This document shows, in pieces, positions 1-13,395 of a stretch of 64,000 nucleotides of DNA. Below the pieces are notes generated by a model. That model worked only from the letters and a program-made list of their open reading frames with translations, made no database searches and was not told where the DNA came from. Made by a program: the position numbers and the translations under genes. Source of the DNA: Paragorgia papillata (lineage: Eukaryota; Cnidaria; Anthozoa; Scleralcyonacea; Coralliidae); the NCBI GenBank assembly GCA_035771165.1, contig JAWNZC010000347.1:2640501-2704500 (forward strand), given 5' to 3'. How positions within the stretch are numbered: position 1 is the stretch's first letter; every line of letters begins with the position of its first letter.

Positions 1-127
1 GAGTTGTTACGGCACATGGGAGAACGATACTACGTTAGTCGTTACGCTACATTTTTAAAAAATGAGCTTCGCAATTTTTTGTAGAACTGATTCGCAGTTT
101 TCAGAAATTTTCATAATTGCTTCGCAA

Positions 128-138
128 CATTATCGTTT

Positions 139-214
<76 letters not shown>

Positions 215-268
215 GTTCATCATCGTTCATCATCATCATCATCATCGTTCATCATCATCATCATCATC

Positions 269-304
<36 letters not shown>

Positions 305-525
305 TCATCATTCATCATCATCAGCATCATCGTTCATGATCATCATCGTCTTCATCATCATTGATCATCATCATTGATCATCATCATTTATCATCATCAT
401 TACTGATCATCATCGTAATCTTTGATCATCATCATCATTGATCATCATCATTGATTATCATCATCATCATCATTGATCATCATCATCATCATTGATGACA
501 TCATTGATCATCATCATCATTGCCA
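128..525. repeat. ATC/ATG trinucleotide microsatellite in intron of discoidin gene A
   Basis: About 400 bp of (ATC)n with interspersed GATCATCATCATT units. It lies immediately 3' (minus sense) of the first discoidin exon of gene A. Equivalent ATC arrays occupy the same intra-domain intron in all five modules of gene B. Open frames read through it are only His or Ser/Ile runs and are not genes. Confidence 0.95.
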
Positions 526-574
526 GCTCACAGGCACAGAATAAAGATTAATTACTAAGTGTTACTAAAAATAC

Positions 575-1311
575 CTTGTTGGGTGGGGAGCCATAATTAA
601 ACCAAAGACTACCATCCAAACTAAACTTAACAGTGTAAGTCTTGACGTAATATGAGTTAATAAATGTTTTCAATCCTTGAATGGCAAGTCCACTGATGTC
701 CACAATTTGACCAAAATCCACTTGAATGTATGGATCTTCACGATAACCTGGCCTGCCTTTGAGACCACACCAAGCTAGTCGTCCATTTAAACGACCATAT
801 TTTGCTTTAGCATTATGTGTTCCTTTGCCAGGGAAATACATATAAGCAATGTAAGAATTGGCTGATAACTGGTCATCTTTTATCTCTCCATTTTCCAAAC
901 CAAATGCGCTGTTACAAGCTAAAATATAATTAATTAAACTTAGTATTGGAGGTTAGAGCATGCCAGGTACATGCATTTATTGTACAGAACAATTATTAGC
1001 CTTAAAGTATCTTAAGGGAGGGTCATAAGGGTCTTAAGGGAGGGTCTTAAGGGAGGGTCATCTCCCTTTGATGAGTAAATTAATCATCTGGTGTTAGAAT
1101 TAGTAAAAAATGAGGTTGCTTTATAGCTCAAGCTAGAAAAATGGACGTTGACACATGATATACAACAATACCAGTTGATATACTTGCATGTTATTGTGTA
1201 ATATATCATTTAATGTTATAATTAAACCATGTAAGGTAGCATACATGACAGCACTGTACGTACCAGCTAGCTATATCCCTTTCACTCCCAACTTTCTGGG
1301 AGCTCTGATCT

Positions 1312-1352
<41 letters not shown>

Positions 1353-4300
1353 AATACAGTAAAGTATGGAAAATTCCGTATTTGAGAGTGAAAGCTGGGA
1401 TATTGGGTGGTCGAATATAAGTATGGGACCTTGTGCCGTTACACCTGCCTTTGGGCAAATTTTTTTAAAAAAGAATAGACACTTACCAGGGTACCACATT
1501 TTCTTTTAACTTGATCAAAACTAGTGCTCTAATAAGTTTCCTGTACTATATTTATGACTTATAACCTGCCTAGATCAGCTTTTGTTATTATAAATATCAG
1601 CATATCAAGAGATGGACAGGTGTTCTTTCAAGTACCATTTGAAATCAAATATTATCACCATGCTGGCATGCCACGTATTGCAGCGTGATAATGCTTTGAA
1701 CACATGTTCATCAGTATAAACATCAGCATACCAGTAATTGTTCTGCCAGAGTTTTTAATTAACATGGATGCATGAACAATATTGTCTTATCAATCACATC
1801 ATGGCAATATCTTTCAAATACTGTATATAATCATTCAAGCATAAAAAATTTTCATTTAATCCTTTAACTCCCTTAGAGTAAGAAATAATGGGAATGGAAG
1901 GGTTAAAGAGATAGTTTATTAACAACTCCCACCATGTCAGGGTCTTCCCTTGACGAGTAAAATCATCTGGTGTTTAAGAGTAAGATATAATGGGAATGAA
2001 AGGGGTTAAAGCAAAACGAGTCAAATTGTCTGGTATTAGTAGAGCTGCTCCCATCGGTTAATTTTCGTAATCGATTAATCGTTGTCAACAATCGATTAAT
2101 ATCGATTAATCGTATTGATAATTAATTTAAATATGACATCATTGACATGCCCATGGTGGTTTGTAATTAAATTAAAGTTTTTACTAAATTTTTGGGGGTT
2201 GCACCAGTCAGTATAAACGTTTTAAATCTGCGTTTAAAATGAACGTTAATCACAATTATAGATTACGCACTTTCTCGCGCTCTTACAGTTACACTTCACA
2301 CAAGAGACATGCATGAAAAGACAGAGACGATATTAAGGATGTTTACTTTAGTGGTTTACTAAATCCCGAACGTAACACCAGCAAATTAAAATATAACTTT
2401 ATTCTTTATTACTTAATAACCTTATAACCTTGCTTACAATTACAAACGTGCGGGGGGAAAAACGGGAAACCTTTCAAGTGCATGAGCAAAACATGTTTGT
2501 TATTAATGTTTAACGCCCCCAAACGTGTCAATTTAATCGCTCAAACATGACACTTGGTGTGGCGAAACTAACGTTCTGAAACGTGAAACAAGGTTTGAAA
2601 ATCCACACGCCGCAATGTTGGACGCAAATGGTAATAAATTCTTCTAATAAAAAACTTTAAAGATATTTTCGCAGCACTGGTAAACCCGATCAGACTACGG
2701 TAAACTTTGCATGCTGCGAGTGAATTTTTTAATCCGGAAAGAAATTAACTCGTTCCCGCATCACACTGTGTGGTGTTATAGATGATCCGATTATCCGATT
2801 ACTGTTAAGCATAATCGATTGTGGAAAAATAATCGATTAATCGATTAATCGGGAGCAGCTCTAGGTATTAGACAGAGTAATACAATAAATGGGCTGTTTT
2901 GAGATTGAAAGAAAATTCATTATTAAAAGACAAACAATATCTTTTCCAGGTAATGGATATTGGATTTAAATGATGAACATGTCATATTATATGCTAATTA
3001 GTCGAGGAAGCATTTTCCCAGAATAACATACAATAATAAAATATTCAATCACTACGAATCCTCAACAGTACCTGGAAAAAAGGCTGTTTGTGTTAAGATC
3101 TTTGAATGATGATTTTTTTGTTTCAGTTTCGATGTCGAATGCATAACAATAATTGATTTTACCAGACTTAATTAGCAAAAATATCGTAACCATGTCAGTG
3201 TAATTTAATACCATTGTTACAGTTGATTTCACATTACTTTTCCACCGTGTGTTGTGAAGTTCCTTTGGAAGTTCCAAAGTTCAATTTGCCAAGGTTGACA
3301 ATTATCCAAACAAAATTGAGCTTTGATCTAAAACTCGCAATTTGATTGAATATATAATTGTCAACCAATTGGCATTTGCAACACAGGGTGGTAAAGTAAT
3401 GTGAAATCAACTGTAACCCGGCCATTAACCTGTCAGTAGCTTATTTCAAGCCGATCCTTTTATTAAAAGAACCCTCTCCTTGCTCTCTAGCAATCCATGG
3501 CCCCAGATTGGCTAATGCAGTGTTAACACCCCCCTGAAAAAAATTGTCTGTTCTACTCCACAAGTGTAAATACCAACCAAACACTAAACCTTGTTTCCAG
3601 CCAATATTAAACAGAAAGCAGCTCACAGAGAGTACTTGAATCTAATTTAAAAAAACTCAACAAAAAAACAAGCTTTGGGATTTTTTATAGAAAATTACTG
3701 TTAAAACTAATCCTGAACCTAATTATTAGAATGAAGCATAATTCTTTGTTAGTGGGACATGATGTTGAACAGTCCACACAGTTGAACAGTCCAGATAAGA
3801 AGTCACTTGACTGCAGGGAAACAAATTTTATCAAGTTTCTAAGCCACTGTATTCAATATTACAGGCTAACATTAACATACACATGCACTTAGCATCAAAG
3901 CACGTCAAAGATGTTTGTGGTGAATATATTAGTTCCCTTGTTTAATATGTAAAGATCTTTTATTATTAATTAACTTATTATTAATAATGTATTTCCATGT
4001 AGACAGCTAGCTGCAAATACAATTGTACTGAACTCAAATAAGTTGAAATGTTTTAAAGAAGAGCAGATCGATTGAAGACCGTGAACAAACTAAAAACTGA
4101 AAGCAATTTCCTCAGCAGCGGCGTGTGCTTCAGTTACATAACTGATATTGTTTTCCTTTCAGACAAATTACAAGAACTTTTAATGTACTAACACCACCTT
4201 ACAGTACATGAAATAATTTAGTTTTTTGCAGTATCTCTTTCTTTTATTTAAGCTCAAAAGCTGCTGGGATACAGAAACTAAACTAATATTAAAACAGAAA

Positions 4301-5207
4301 ACAGCTCACAGAGAGTACTTGAATCTAATTAAAAAAAACTCAATGCAACATTATGACTGGAAGCGAGGCTTAAGATTAATACTACATAATCCTACACACG
4401 AATTTAGTACCGTTATTAAACTAATCCTAAACTTATAATATCAGAATGAATCATAATTCTTCAGTAGTCGGACATGATGTTGAACAGTCCAGACAAGAAG
4501 TCACTTGACTGGGAAACAAATTTTCTCAAGTTTCTAAGCCACTTTATTCAATTATTTCAATACAGTTGGCTGTACAGACAAGTTTTAAAAAAAATTTAAG
4601 ATACTAAGATAGTTGTCTTTCAAAAGATAAAGCATGTTTGTTTTTACTATGAAACGTAAACACTAATTTCCGTTTATTAAATGAAAATCCTTTATTATTA
4701 ATAATGTATTTCCATGTAGACAGCTGCAAATACAATCGTATTGAACTCAAATAAGTTGAAATGTTTTAAAGAAGAGCAGAAATACGATTGAAGACCGTGA
4801 ACAAACTAAAAACTGAAAGTAATTTCCTCAGCAGCGGACATAGCGTGTGACCGCGTGTCTTTGTACTTCAGTTTTAATATTGCAGAACTATTTTCCTTAC
4901 AGACAAATTACAAGAACTTTTAGTGTATACACCACCTTACAGTACATGAAATAATTTAGGTTTTTACAGTATCTCTTTCTTTTATTTAAGCTCAAAAGCT
5001 ACTGGGATACAGAAACTAAAATAAGTGAAGAAGTGCACGTACTGTACTGAATATTTAATATTTAAATTTTAGCTAAAGAGAAGAAGAATAAAATTGAATA
5101 GTTTTGTACTTACAATTCTTCGTGAAATGCTGATCGCTGGCAGAATTTAAGGTGAGAGTACAGGACACCAAGAAAACAACGTTAAACCATGAAAACCACA
5201 CCGCCAT
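575..5207 (-). CDS. Secreted discoidin (F5/8 type C) domain protein, gene A (partial, 3' end off window)
   Basis: Two exons are visible: 5114-5207 (start codon at 5207, 31 codons plus 1 nt) and 575-918 (344 nt). The first encodes a signal peptide (MAVWFSWFNVVFLVSC...), then a short mature start ending in FTKN. The second begins with the domain's first Cys (C-N-S-A-F-G-L-E-N-G-E-I) and covers about the first 115 residues of an F5/8 type C domain, including the VDFG core and the W-F-N-Y strand. Splicing is phase 1 into the domain and phase 0 at the donor at 574. The second half of the domain must lie left of position 1. The layout matches gene B exon for exon. F5/8C domains bind carbohydrate, lipid or collagen in secreted and surface proteins; the ligand here is unknown. 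The intron of 4.2 kb is filled with repeats and one 824-bp transposon. No break is seen in the visible exons. Confidence 0.72.
1270..1480. repeat. Interspersed repeat with CGTCTGGCGTTAGACAGAG core
   Basis: The core (gacgagtaaaatcgtctggc followed by gttagacagagtaaaat) recurs around 1930-2030, 2865-2900, 14220-14440, 14940-14970, 33720-33830 and 30410-30430. Copies are bounded by cctttcactccca and, inverted, gggagtgaaagggttaa, so this is probably an old terminal-inverted-repeat element. Confidence 0.6.
2040..2863. mobile_element. Non-autonomous hAT-like element, 824 bp, TSD GGTATTAG
   Basis: The terminal inverted repeats are TAGAGCTGCTCCC and GGGAGCAGCTCTA. They are flanked by a perfect 8-bp duplication GGTATTAG (2032-2039 and 2864-2871). 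Just inside each end are runs of ATCGATTAAT. No transposase frame is seen. The corresponding place in duplicate copy B (about 14950) lacks the element, so it inserted after the duplication. The family call rests on the 8-bp duplication only. Confidence 0.85.
3216..3417. mobile_element. Foldback/MITE, about 200 bp, copy A
   Basis: Long imperfect inverted repeats start GTTACAGTTGATTTCACATT and end with the reverse complement at 3417. The same element sits at 15675-15906 in the duplicate, so insertion predates the duplication. Confidence 0.75.
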
Positions 5208-5266
5208 AGTTTTGATATTTCCAATCTCGGGAGTTGTTTTGAGACCCACTTCACTTTGCAGACGCT

Positions 5267-5273
5267 CTTTATA
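5267..5273 (-). promoter_or_regulatory. TATA box of discoidin gene A
   Basis: TATAAAG on the minus strand, 60 bp upstream of the signal-peptide ATG at 5207. It is kept at the same distance in gene B (18343-18349), within otherwise diverging flanks. Confidence 0.55.
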
Positions 5274-5325
5274 ATAAGCTGTAGTAAGCGACCACGCATG
5301 GCGACCACGCGATAAACAAAACAAC

Positions 5326-5331
5326 CACGTG
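5326..5331. promoter_or_regulatory. E-box CACGTG upstream of gene A
   Basis: CACGTG within aaccacgtgtcgtagg, about 120 bp upstream of the ATG and conserved in the gene B promoter at 18380-18385. A role is inferred only from position and conservation. Confidence 0.35.
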
Positions 5332-6182
5332 TCGTAGGCGTGGCAGGAAGGACTACGGGAAGGACACGTAGCTCGCATATTTTTCCTCTTTTGAGCACCC
5401 CCTTTCCTAATAAGCTCCTAAACGATTCCCCGGGGGTACTTCTTGGACACGAATCAACAATCACATCGAAATACCTAGAAAAACTGACCCTTTCATTTGT
5501 ATCAAATGTATTTCCAATAAAGTGTTATTTCCAGGAAATTTTTTTTGGGGGGAAACAGTGAAAGAATTTTCATGTTTCCATGTAATGTGTTTTCGATGAA
5601 GAAAGTCTTTGGGGAAACATGGGCACATTGTATTAAGTGCCACTTATCCATAATCAGATTTACTCACCACTATATATCACTGAAGAAGGGCTTGGCTCAA
5701 AATGTCAGTATTTTGTTATCAAAACTAATCTCAGCAGTTTACCACCTGCACAGCACTCTTGCTGTAACATTCCTTATAGTTATATTGTATAAAAGAAATG
5801 TACACTCTGTGTAACTGTGTTTATGTATATATAACCTAATGCAAACACTCAAGTGAGTTTGAGAGATATCAAAAGTTTAACTATCACCTAACACGAACAG
5901 TTTGTATACTGTAACGTCACACACAACCATTTCTAATCACCAGAGTAGGCAATGCTTTGGATAGGAATGTAAATACTCCATTCAACATTATTACAAAGAA
6001 ACCCAATCTGAATGTCGGTGCCATCATGGCACCATAGCTTTATTAAATAAACTCAAAATACAACATGTATGCATTATTACAGTTCTGAAATAAACTATTA
6101 GTGTGTCTAGCTTATTATTCCAACAAGTCATTTTCTGCCTGAAAAAGGAGTTAAGATTACTTATTAAATAAACTATTAAATA

Positions 6183-6240
6183 CTATGCAGGGCCGTCGCG
6201 AAGGGAAGGGGGGGGGGCCGTCGCGAAGGGAAGGGGGTTA
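6183..6240. mobile_element. Left-end remnant of CAGGGCCGTCGCG element, copy A
   Basis: Two tandem copies of the left terminus (gggccgtcgcgaaggga) follow the flank aaatactatg. The same flank and terminus occur at 19247-19260 and 19833 in copy B. The right end is absent here, so the element was truncated or replaced by the unrelated AT/GC-mixed sequence up to about 6530. Confidence 0.6.
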
Positions 6241-6554
6241 GCAAAACTGCTGTCGGCAAATGAAACTTTTGTCGGCAAATCTTTTTTCGGCAAGACTGCA
6301 AACCAGTGTGCATTCCATACATTTTCAATTCCCCGCCAGATTTTTCCGCCAGCATTTTGGAAATATCCAAAAGTCCGCCAGGCGCTAGCCCATGCCGAAA
6401 AAAAAAGCGATCAATAAAAAATGCGTCAGCCGTCAGGCGCTTAAAATTACGTAGATTGATCGCTTCTGCGGTTGTGCTATTCCGCAATGTCCGCTGCAGC
6501 TAGCTTGCCATTAATTTCATATTTTTAAAAATTTTGTGCAAAAGTTGTTTTGTG

Positions 6555-6684
6555 TTACATATGCGTGTCAACCAAAGGCCTGGGTTCTGCACAAGCTTTT
6601 CTTCGTCTTTCTACTGCCTCTAAAATCTTTCTTCGAGGGCTTAAAGGAATGCCAGCACTTTTTAAATCTTTATCTGTGCACAAA
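6555..6684 (-). pseudogene. Truncated SANS/USH1G 3' end (pseudogene fragment)
   Basis: This contains 43 codons matching the end of the SANS gene at 21187-24067: the last SAM-domain helix (KILEAVERRRKACAEP), then the PLVDTHM tail and stop. Differences include G to R just before PLVDTHM. It stops abruptly at 6684, where the segmental duplication ends, so there is no promoter, ankyrin part or full SAM domain. It is a passenger of the duplication, not a functional gene. Confidence 0.88.
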
Positions 6685-6767
6685 CAAACTACGCTACGAT
6701 TTTGTTGGTATTAAGAAAACGTTTCGTTAAAAGTAGCGTTCATTTTGAAGCATGTATAAAAACATAT

Positions 6768-9700
6768 CTAAGAATCTTCACCTGGTTTATTTATGTAACA
6801 TCCATAAATTTCCATTCGAAGGCAAATGCGATATCTAGAGGACCGTGGGTATAATTGGAGATACCTTGCACGAATCAGGCTGCTAAAGAACACTCTGTTT
6901 ATTGAATTGGCATCAGTACTACCTTGCCAAATCTACAAGAAATGGAAGTATAATCATTACCACCACCACCACCATCACCATCACTTATCATCATCACCAC
7001 CACTACCACAACCACCACCACCATCATCATAACTATCACCATCACCACTATCTCATCACCATCATCATCACCACCACCACCAGTTATCATCACCACCACT
7101 ACCACAACCACCACCACCATCATCATCACCACCATCAGTTGTCATCATTATTGATCATCATCAGCATCAGTTGTCACCAGCATTGATCATCATCATCATG
7201 ATTGATCATCATCATCGCCATATACCCAACAAGCCAGCTCACAGGCACAGAATAAAGATTAATTACTAAGCAAGTGTTACTAAAAATACCTTGTTGTGTG
7301 GAGAGCCATAATTAAACCAATGACTACCATCCGAACTAAACTTAACAGTGTAAGTCTTGACATAATATGAGTTAACAAATGTTTTCAATCCTTGAATGGC
7401 AAGTCCACTGATGTCCACAATTTGACCAAAATCCACTTGAATGTATGGATCTTCACGATAACCTGGCTTGCCTTCGAGACCACACCAAGCTAGTGGTCCA
7501 TTTAAACGACCATATTTTGCTTCCGAATTATATGTTCCTTTGCCAGGGAAATACATATAAGCAATGTAAGAATTGGCTGATAACTGGTCATCTTTTATCT
7601 CTCCATTTTCCAATCCAAATGCGTTGTTGCAAGCTAAAAACAAAAACTATACACATTCAAATGTTTCTGTTAGCTAGCTTCAATTCACAATTCCTAATTA
7701 ACTTAATTATCGTACAAACAACTGTAAATATACACGGTATATATAAATATCATACTTGACTGCTGAGTTGATATGCTACTTGACTGAAAAGCTAAAGTTG
7801 TTGTTGGCTGCAAAACTGGTATTACGGCACCAGTAGTGGGCTGTAATATTACGGTGGTAGGTTGACGCAGGGTTGATAACAGGTTGGTAGTTGATCTTGT
7901 GCCATTTTCTGCAAAAAGTACGTCATATTACATGTATGTTGTTGCAGTATATTAGAAGGATGACAGGATCTAAGTATTAATTATAACATATTTCCAATTA
8001 TAGTCAAGCATGTATCATTTCGGCATAGATTTTATTAATCATTCTCACCCAACTCAAATTGCATGTGGACGTTAAGTAATGCCCTATATGGACTTTAAGT
8101 AATGTCCTATTTCTCTCTGACGAAGGGCCTTCGCTCGAAACGTTAGACTCCTACGTTCTCTGTTTCGGCAGTATATCTAACCTTACTATATTTCGATTGT
8201 TGTTTCAACACTGCCTGCGCAGCACGCTACTTTTATTTCACTATATTGATCTTCACCTGCTTTATTTATGTAACATCCATAAATTTCCATTCGAAGACAA
8301 ATACGATATTTAGAGGACCGTGGGAGTAATTGGAGATACCTTGCACGAACCAGGCTGCTAAAGAACACTCTGTTTATTGTATTGGCATTAGAGCTACCTT
8401 GCCAGACCTACAAGGAATGGAAGTACAACAATTTATCATCCCCCTTAAACTATTTAAACATTTCCTTTCAATTAACCATGATTACTCTTCTCTCGGAGAC
8501 GGTCTTTTCGTTAATTTTACAGACTTCTATTTTCTTTGTGCGGTCTATGTTACACGTACCTTGTGAGACGATATGCTAGACTGAAAAACATTACGCATTG
8601 TTCTGCAACGCTACATTTAAAACGTTACACTGCTTTCTTACTTTTACTTTACGTTCTGAGAAGTTATGCTACATTCTGAAAAGTTTCCTTCAGAATAGTT
8701 ACTGTTTGCCAGGTTCTTATAAGTTACGCTACGGTCAGAAAAGTTACGTTATACGTTCTGTACTAGAAGTTACGTTATAAGTTCCGAGAAGTTACGCTTA
8801 GTACGTTCTGAAAAATTATGCTTCGTTCTAAGAAGTTACACTGCCGTCAGAAAAGTTGCGCTACTTTCTAAGAAGTTATACGCTACGTTCAGAAAAGTTT
8901 TCGCTACATTTAAAGAAGTTATATGCCACGTTCTGATTTACATGTATATTCCGCAGAAAAGTTATGCTATGTTAAAAAATTATGCTTCGTTCAGAGAAGT
9001 TGCGCTACGTTCAAAGAAGTAAAGATACATTCAGAAAAGTTGCACTACGCTTCTAAGAAATCACTCTAAAGTATGTTCTGAAATGTTACCTTACGTTCTA
9101 AAAAGTTCACGTTACGTTGTGTTTTGAGTTGTTACGGCACATGTGAGAACGATACTACGTTAGTCGTTACGCTACATTTTCAAAAAATGAGCTTCGCAAT
9201 TTTTTGTAGAACTGCTTCGCAGTTTTCAGAAATTTTCATAATTGCTTTGCAACATCATCATCGTTTATCATCATTATTACTGATCATCATCGTCGTCATC
9301 ATCATCATCATCATCGATCATCGTCATCATTGATCATCAACATCACCATAATAATTGATCATCATCATCATCATCATTGATCATCACCATCATCATTGAT
9401 CATCATTGATATCATCATCATCATCAATCATCGCCATATACCCAACAAGTCAGGCAGCCAGCTCACAGGCACAGAATAAAGATTAATTACTAATTAGTCA
9501 GTTACTAAAAATACCTTGTTGTGTGGAGAGTCATAATTAAACCAATGACTACCATCCAAACTAAACTTAACAGTGTAAGTCTTGACGTAATATGAGTTAA
9601 CTGTTTTCAATCCTTGAATGGCAAGTCCACTGATGTCCACAATTTGACCAAAATCCACTTGAATGTATGGATCTTCAGGATAACCTGGCTTGCCTTCGAG

Positions 9701-12700
9701 ACCACACCAAGCTAGTGGTCCATTTAAACGACCATATTTTGCTTCCGAATTATATGTTCCTTTGCCCGGGAAATACATATAAGCAATGTAAGAATTGGCT
9801 GATAACTGGTCATCTTTTATCTCTCCATTTTCCAATCCAAATGTGTTGTTGCAAGCTAAAAACAAAAACTATACACATTCAAATGTTACTGTTAGCTAGC
9901 TTCAATTCACAATTCCTAATTAACTTAATTTATCGTACAAAACAACTGTAAATATACACACGGTATATATAAATATCATACTTGACTGCTGAGTTGATAT
10001 GCTACTTGACTGAAAAGCTAAAGTTGTTGTTGCTGCGCAAAACTGGTATTACGGCACCAGTAGTGGGCTGTAATATTACGGTGGTAGGTTGACGCAGGGT
10101 TGATAACAGGTTGGTAGTTGATCTTGTGCCATTTTCTGCAAAAAGTACGTCATATTACATGTATGTTGTTGCAGTATATTAGAAGGATGACAGGATCTAA
10201 GTATAATAATAACATATTTCCAATTATAGTCAAGCAATGTATCATTTCGGCATAGATTTTATTAATCATTCTCACCCAACTCAAATTGCATGTGGACGTT
10301 AAGTAATGCCCTATATGGACTTTAAGTAATGTCCTATTTCTCTCTGACGAAGGGCCTTCGCTCGAAACGTTAGACTCCTACGTTCTCTGTTTCGGCAGTA
10401 TATCTAACCTTACTATATTTGGATTGTTGTTTCAACACTGCCTGCGCACCACGCTACTTTTATTTCACTATATTGATCTTCACCTGCTTTATTTATGTAA
10501 CATCCATAAATTTCCATTCGAAGACAAATACGATATCTAGAGGACCGTGGGAGTAATTGGAGATACCTTGCACGAACCAGGCTGCTAAAGAACACTCTGT
10601 TTATTGTATTGGCATTAGAGCTACCTTGCCAGACCTACAAGGAATGGAAGTACATAATAATTGATCATCATCATCATCATTGATCATCATCATCATCATC
10701 ACCATTGATCATCATCATCATTGATCATCATCACCATCATCATTGATCATCATTGATATCATCGTCAATCATCGCCATATACCCAACAAGTCAGGCAGCC
10801 AGCTCACAGGCACAGAATAAAGATTAATTACTAATTAGTCAGTTACTAAAAATACCTTGTTGTGTGGAGAGCCATAATTAAACCAATCGCTACCATCCAA
10901 ACTAAACTTAACAGTGTAAGTCTTGACGTAATATGAGTTAATAAATGTTTTCAATCCCTTGAATGGCAAGTCCACTGATGTCCACAATTTGACCAAAATC
11001 CACTTGAATGTATGGATCTTCACGATAACCTGGCTTGCCTTCGAGACCACTCCTCAAGCTAGTGGTCCATTTAAACGACCATATTTTGCTTCCGAATTAT
11101 ATGTTCCTTTGCCAGGGAAATACATATAAGCAATGTAAGAATTGGCTGATAACTGGTCATCTTTTATCTCTCCATTTTCCCAATCCAAAATGCGTTGTTG
11201 CAAGCTAAAAACAAAAACTATACACATTCAAATTTTTCTGCATGTTAGCTAGCTTCAATTCACAATTCCTAATTAACTTAATTATCGTACAAACAACTGT
11301 AAATATACACGGTATATATAAAGAATCATACTTGCCTGCTGAGTGATATGCTACTTGACTGAAAAGCTAAAGTTGTTGTTGGCTGCAAAACTGGTATTAC
11401 GGCACCAGTAGTGGGCTGTAATATTAACGGTGGTAGGTTGACGCAGGGTTGATAACAGGTTGGTAGTTGATCTTGTGCCATTTTCTGCAAAAAGTACGTC
11501 ATATTACATGTATGTTGTTGCAGTATATTAGAAGGATGACCAGGATCTAAGTATTAATTATAACATTTTTCCAATTATAGTCAAGCATGTATCATTTCGG
11601 CATAGATTTTTATTAATCATTCTCACCCAACTCAAATTGCATGTGGACGTTAAGTAATGCCCTATATGGACTTTAAGTAATGTCCTATTTCTCTCTGACG
11701 AAGGGCCTTCGCTCGAAACGTTAGACTCCTACGTTCTCTGTTTCGGCAGTATATCTAACCTTACTATTACAGATTTGGATTGTTGTTTCAACACCTGCCT
11801 GCGCACCGACGCTACTTTTATTTCACTATATTGATCTTCACCTGCTTTATTTATGTAACATCCATAAATTTCCATTCGAAGACAAATACGATATCTAGAG
11901 GACCGTGGGAGTAATTGGAGATACCTTGCACGAACCAGGCTGCTAAAGAACACTCTGTTTATTGTATTGGCATTAGAGCTACCTTGCCAGACCTACAAGG
12001 AATGGAAGTACATAATAATTGATCATCATCATCATCATTGATCATCATCATCATCATCACCATTGATCATCATTGATCATCATCACCATCATCATTGATC
12101 ATCATTGATATCATCGTCAATCATCGCCATATACCCAACAAGTCAGGCAGCCAGCTCACAGGCACAGAATAAAGATTAATTACTAATTAGTCAGTTACTA
12201 AAAATACCTTGTTGTGTGGAGAGCCATAATTAAACCAATCGCTACCATCCAAACTAAACTTAACAGTGTAAGTCTTGACGTAATATGAGTTAATAAATGT
12301 TTTCAATCCTTGAATGGCAAGTCCACTGATGTCCACAATTTGACCAAAATCCACTTGAATGTATGGATCTTCACGATAACCTGGCTTGCCTTCGAGACCA
12401 CACCAAGCTAGTGGTCCATTTAAACGACCATATTTTGCTTCCGAATTATATGTTCCTTTGCCAGGGAAATACATATAAGCAATGTAAGAATTGGCTGATA
12501 ACTGGTCATCTTTTATCTCTCCATTTTCCAATCCAAATGCGTTGTTGCAAGCTAAAAACAAAAACTATACACATTCAAATGTTTCTGCATGTTAGCTAGC
12601 TTCAATTCACAATTCCTAATTAACTTAATTATCGTACAAACAACTGTAAATATACACGGTATATATAAATATCATACTTGACTGCTGAGTTGATATGCTA

Positions 12701-13364
12701 CTTGACTGAAAAGCTAAAGTTGTTGTTGGCTGCAAAACTTGGTATTACGGCGCACCAGTAGTGGCTGTAATATTACGGTGGTAGGTTGACGCAGGGTTGA
12801 TAACAGGGTGGTAGTTGATCTTGTGCCATTTTCTGCAAAAAGTACGTCATATTACATGTATGCTATTGTCTGCAGTATATTAGAAGGATGACAGGATCTA
12901 AGTATTAATTATAACATATTTCCAATTATAGTCAAGCATGTATCATTTCGGCATAGATTTTATTAATCATTCTCATCCAACTCAAATTGCATGTGGACGT
13001 TAAGTAATGCCCTATATGGACTTTAAGTAATGTCCTATTTCTCTCTGACGAAGGGCCTTCGCTCGAAACGTTAGACTCCTACGTTCTCTGTTTCGGCAGT
13101 ATATCTAACCTTACTATATTTCGATTGTTGTTTCAACACTGCCTGCGCAGCACGCTACTTTTATTTCACTATATTGATCTTCACCTGCTTTATTTATGTA
13201 ACATCCATAAATTTCCATTCGAAGACAAATACGATATCTAGAGGACCGTGGGAGTAGTTGGAGATACCTTGCACGAACCAGGCTGCTAAAGAACACTCTG
13301 TTTATTGTATTGGCATTAGAGCTACCTTGCCAGACCTACAAGGAATGGAAGTACATAATAATTG

Positions 13365-13395
<31 letters not shown>

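Larger units (their letters stand above)
919..5113. other. First intron of discoidin gene A, no coding sequence recognised
   Basis: The 4.2 kb holds repeat-family copies (around 1270-1470 and 1860-2030), a hAT-like transposon (2040-2863), a foldback element (3216-3417) and two diverged copies of a segment ending in the cagctcacagagagtac motif (around 3600-4100 and 4270-4890). Apart from the 824-bp transposon it aligns by eye along its length with the first intron of gene B (13891-18201). Confidence 0.6.
5208..6182. other. Upstream region of gene A, duplicate of 18287-19256
   Basis: Noncoding. It contains the promoter elements listed separately, a diverged copy of the gaagggc...gctcaaaatgt repeat (around 5685-5720), and a copy related to the foldback at 55770 (around 5805-5880). 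No exon was found. Confidence 0.5.
540..6684. repeat. Segmental duplication, left copy (A)
   Basis: Direct copy of roughly 13520-21316. Collinear landmarks are the discoidin exon, the foldback at 3216/15675, the signal-peptide exon at 5114/18202, the upstream TATA and E-box region, the CAGGGCCGTCGCG transposon end at 6183, and the last 130 coding bases of SANS at 6555-6684. Identity ends at a gtgcacaaa motif (6676-6684), which fixes the right breakpoint inside the SANS last exon. Homology continues to the left edge of the window, because 1-540 also matches 9124-9500 in gene B. Confidence 0.85.

Noticed and set aside
62..377. Open frames of Ser, His and Ile runs on the plus strand
   Set aside because: They are translations of the (ATC)n microsatellite.
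8186..8368. Independent small gene starting MFFSSLVRARYLQLL
   Set aside because: This is the second half-exon of a discoidin domain. The real exon starts at an acceptor at 8407 and ends at 8257; the tail of the frame is intron.
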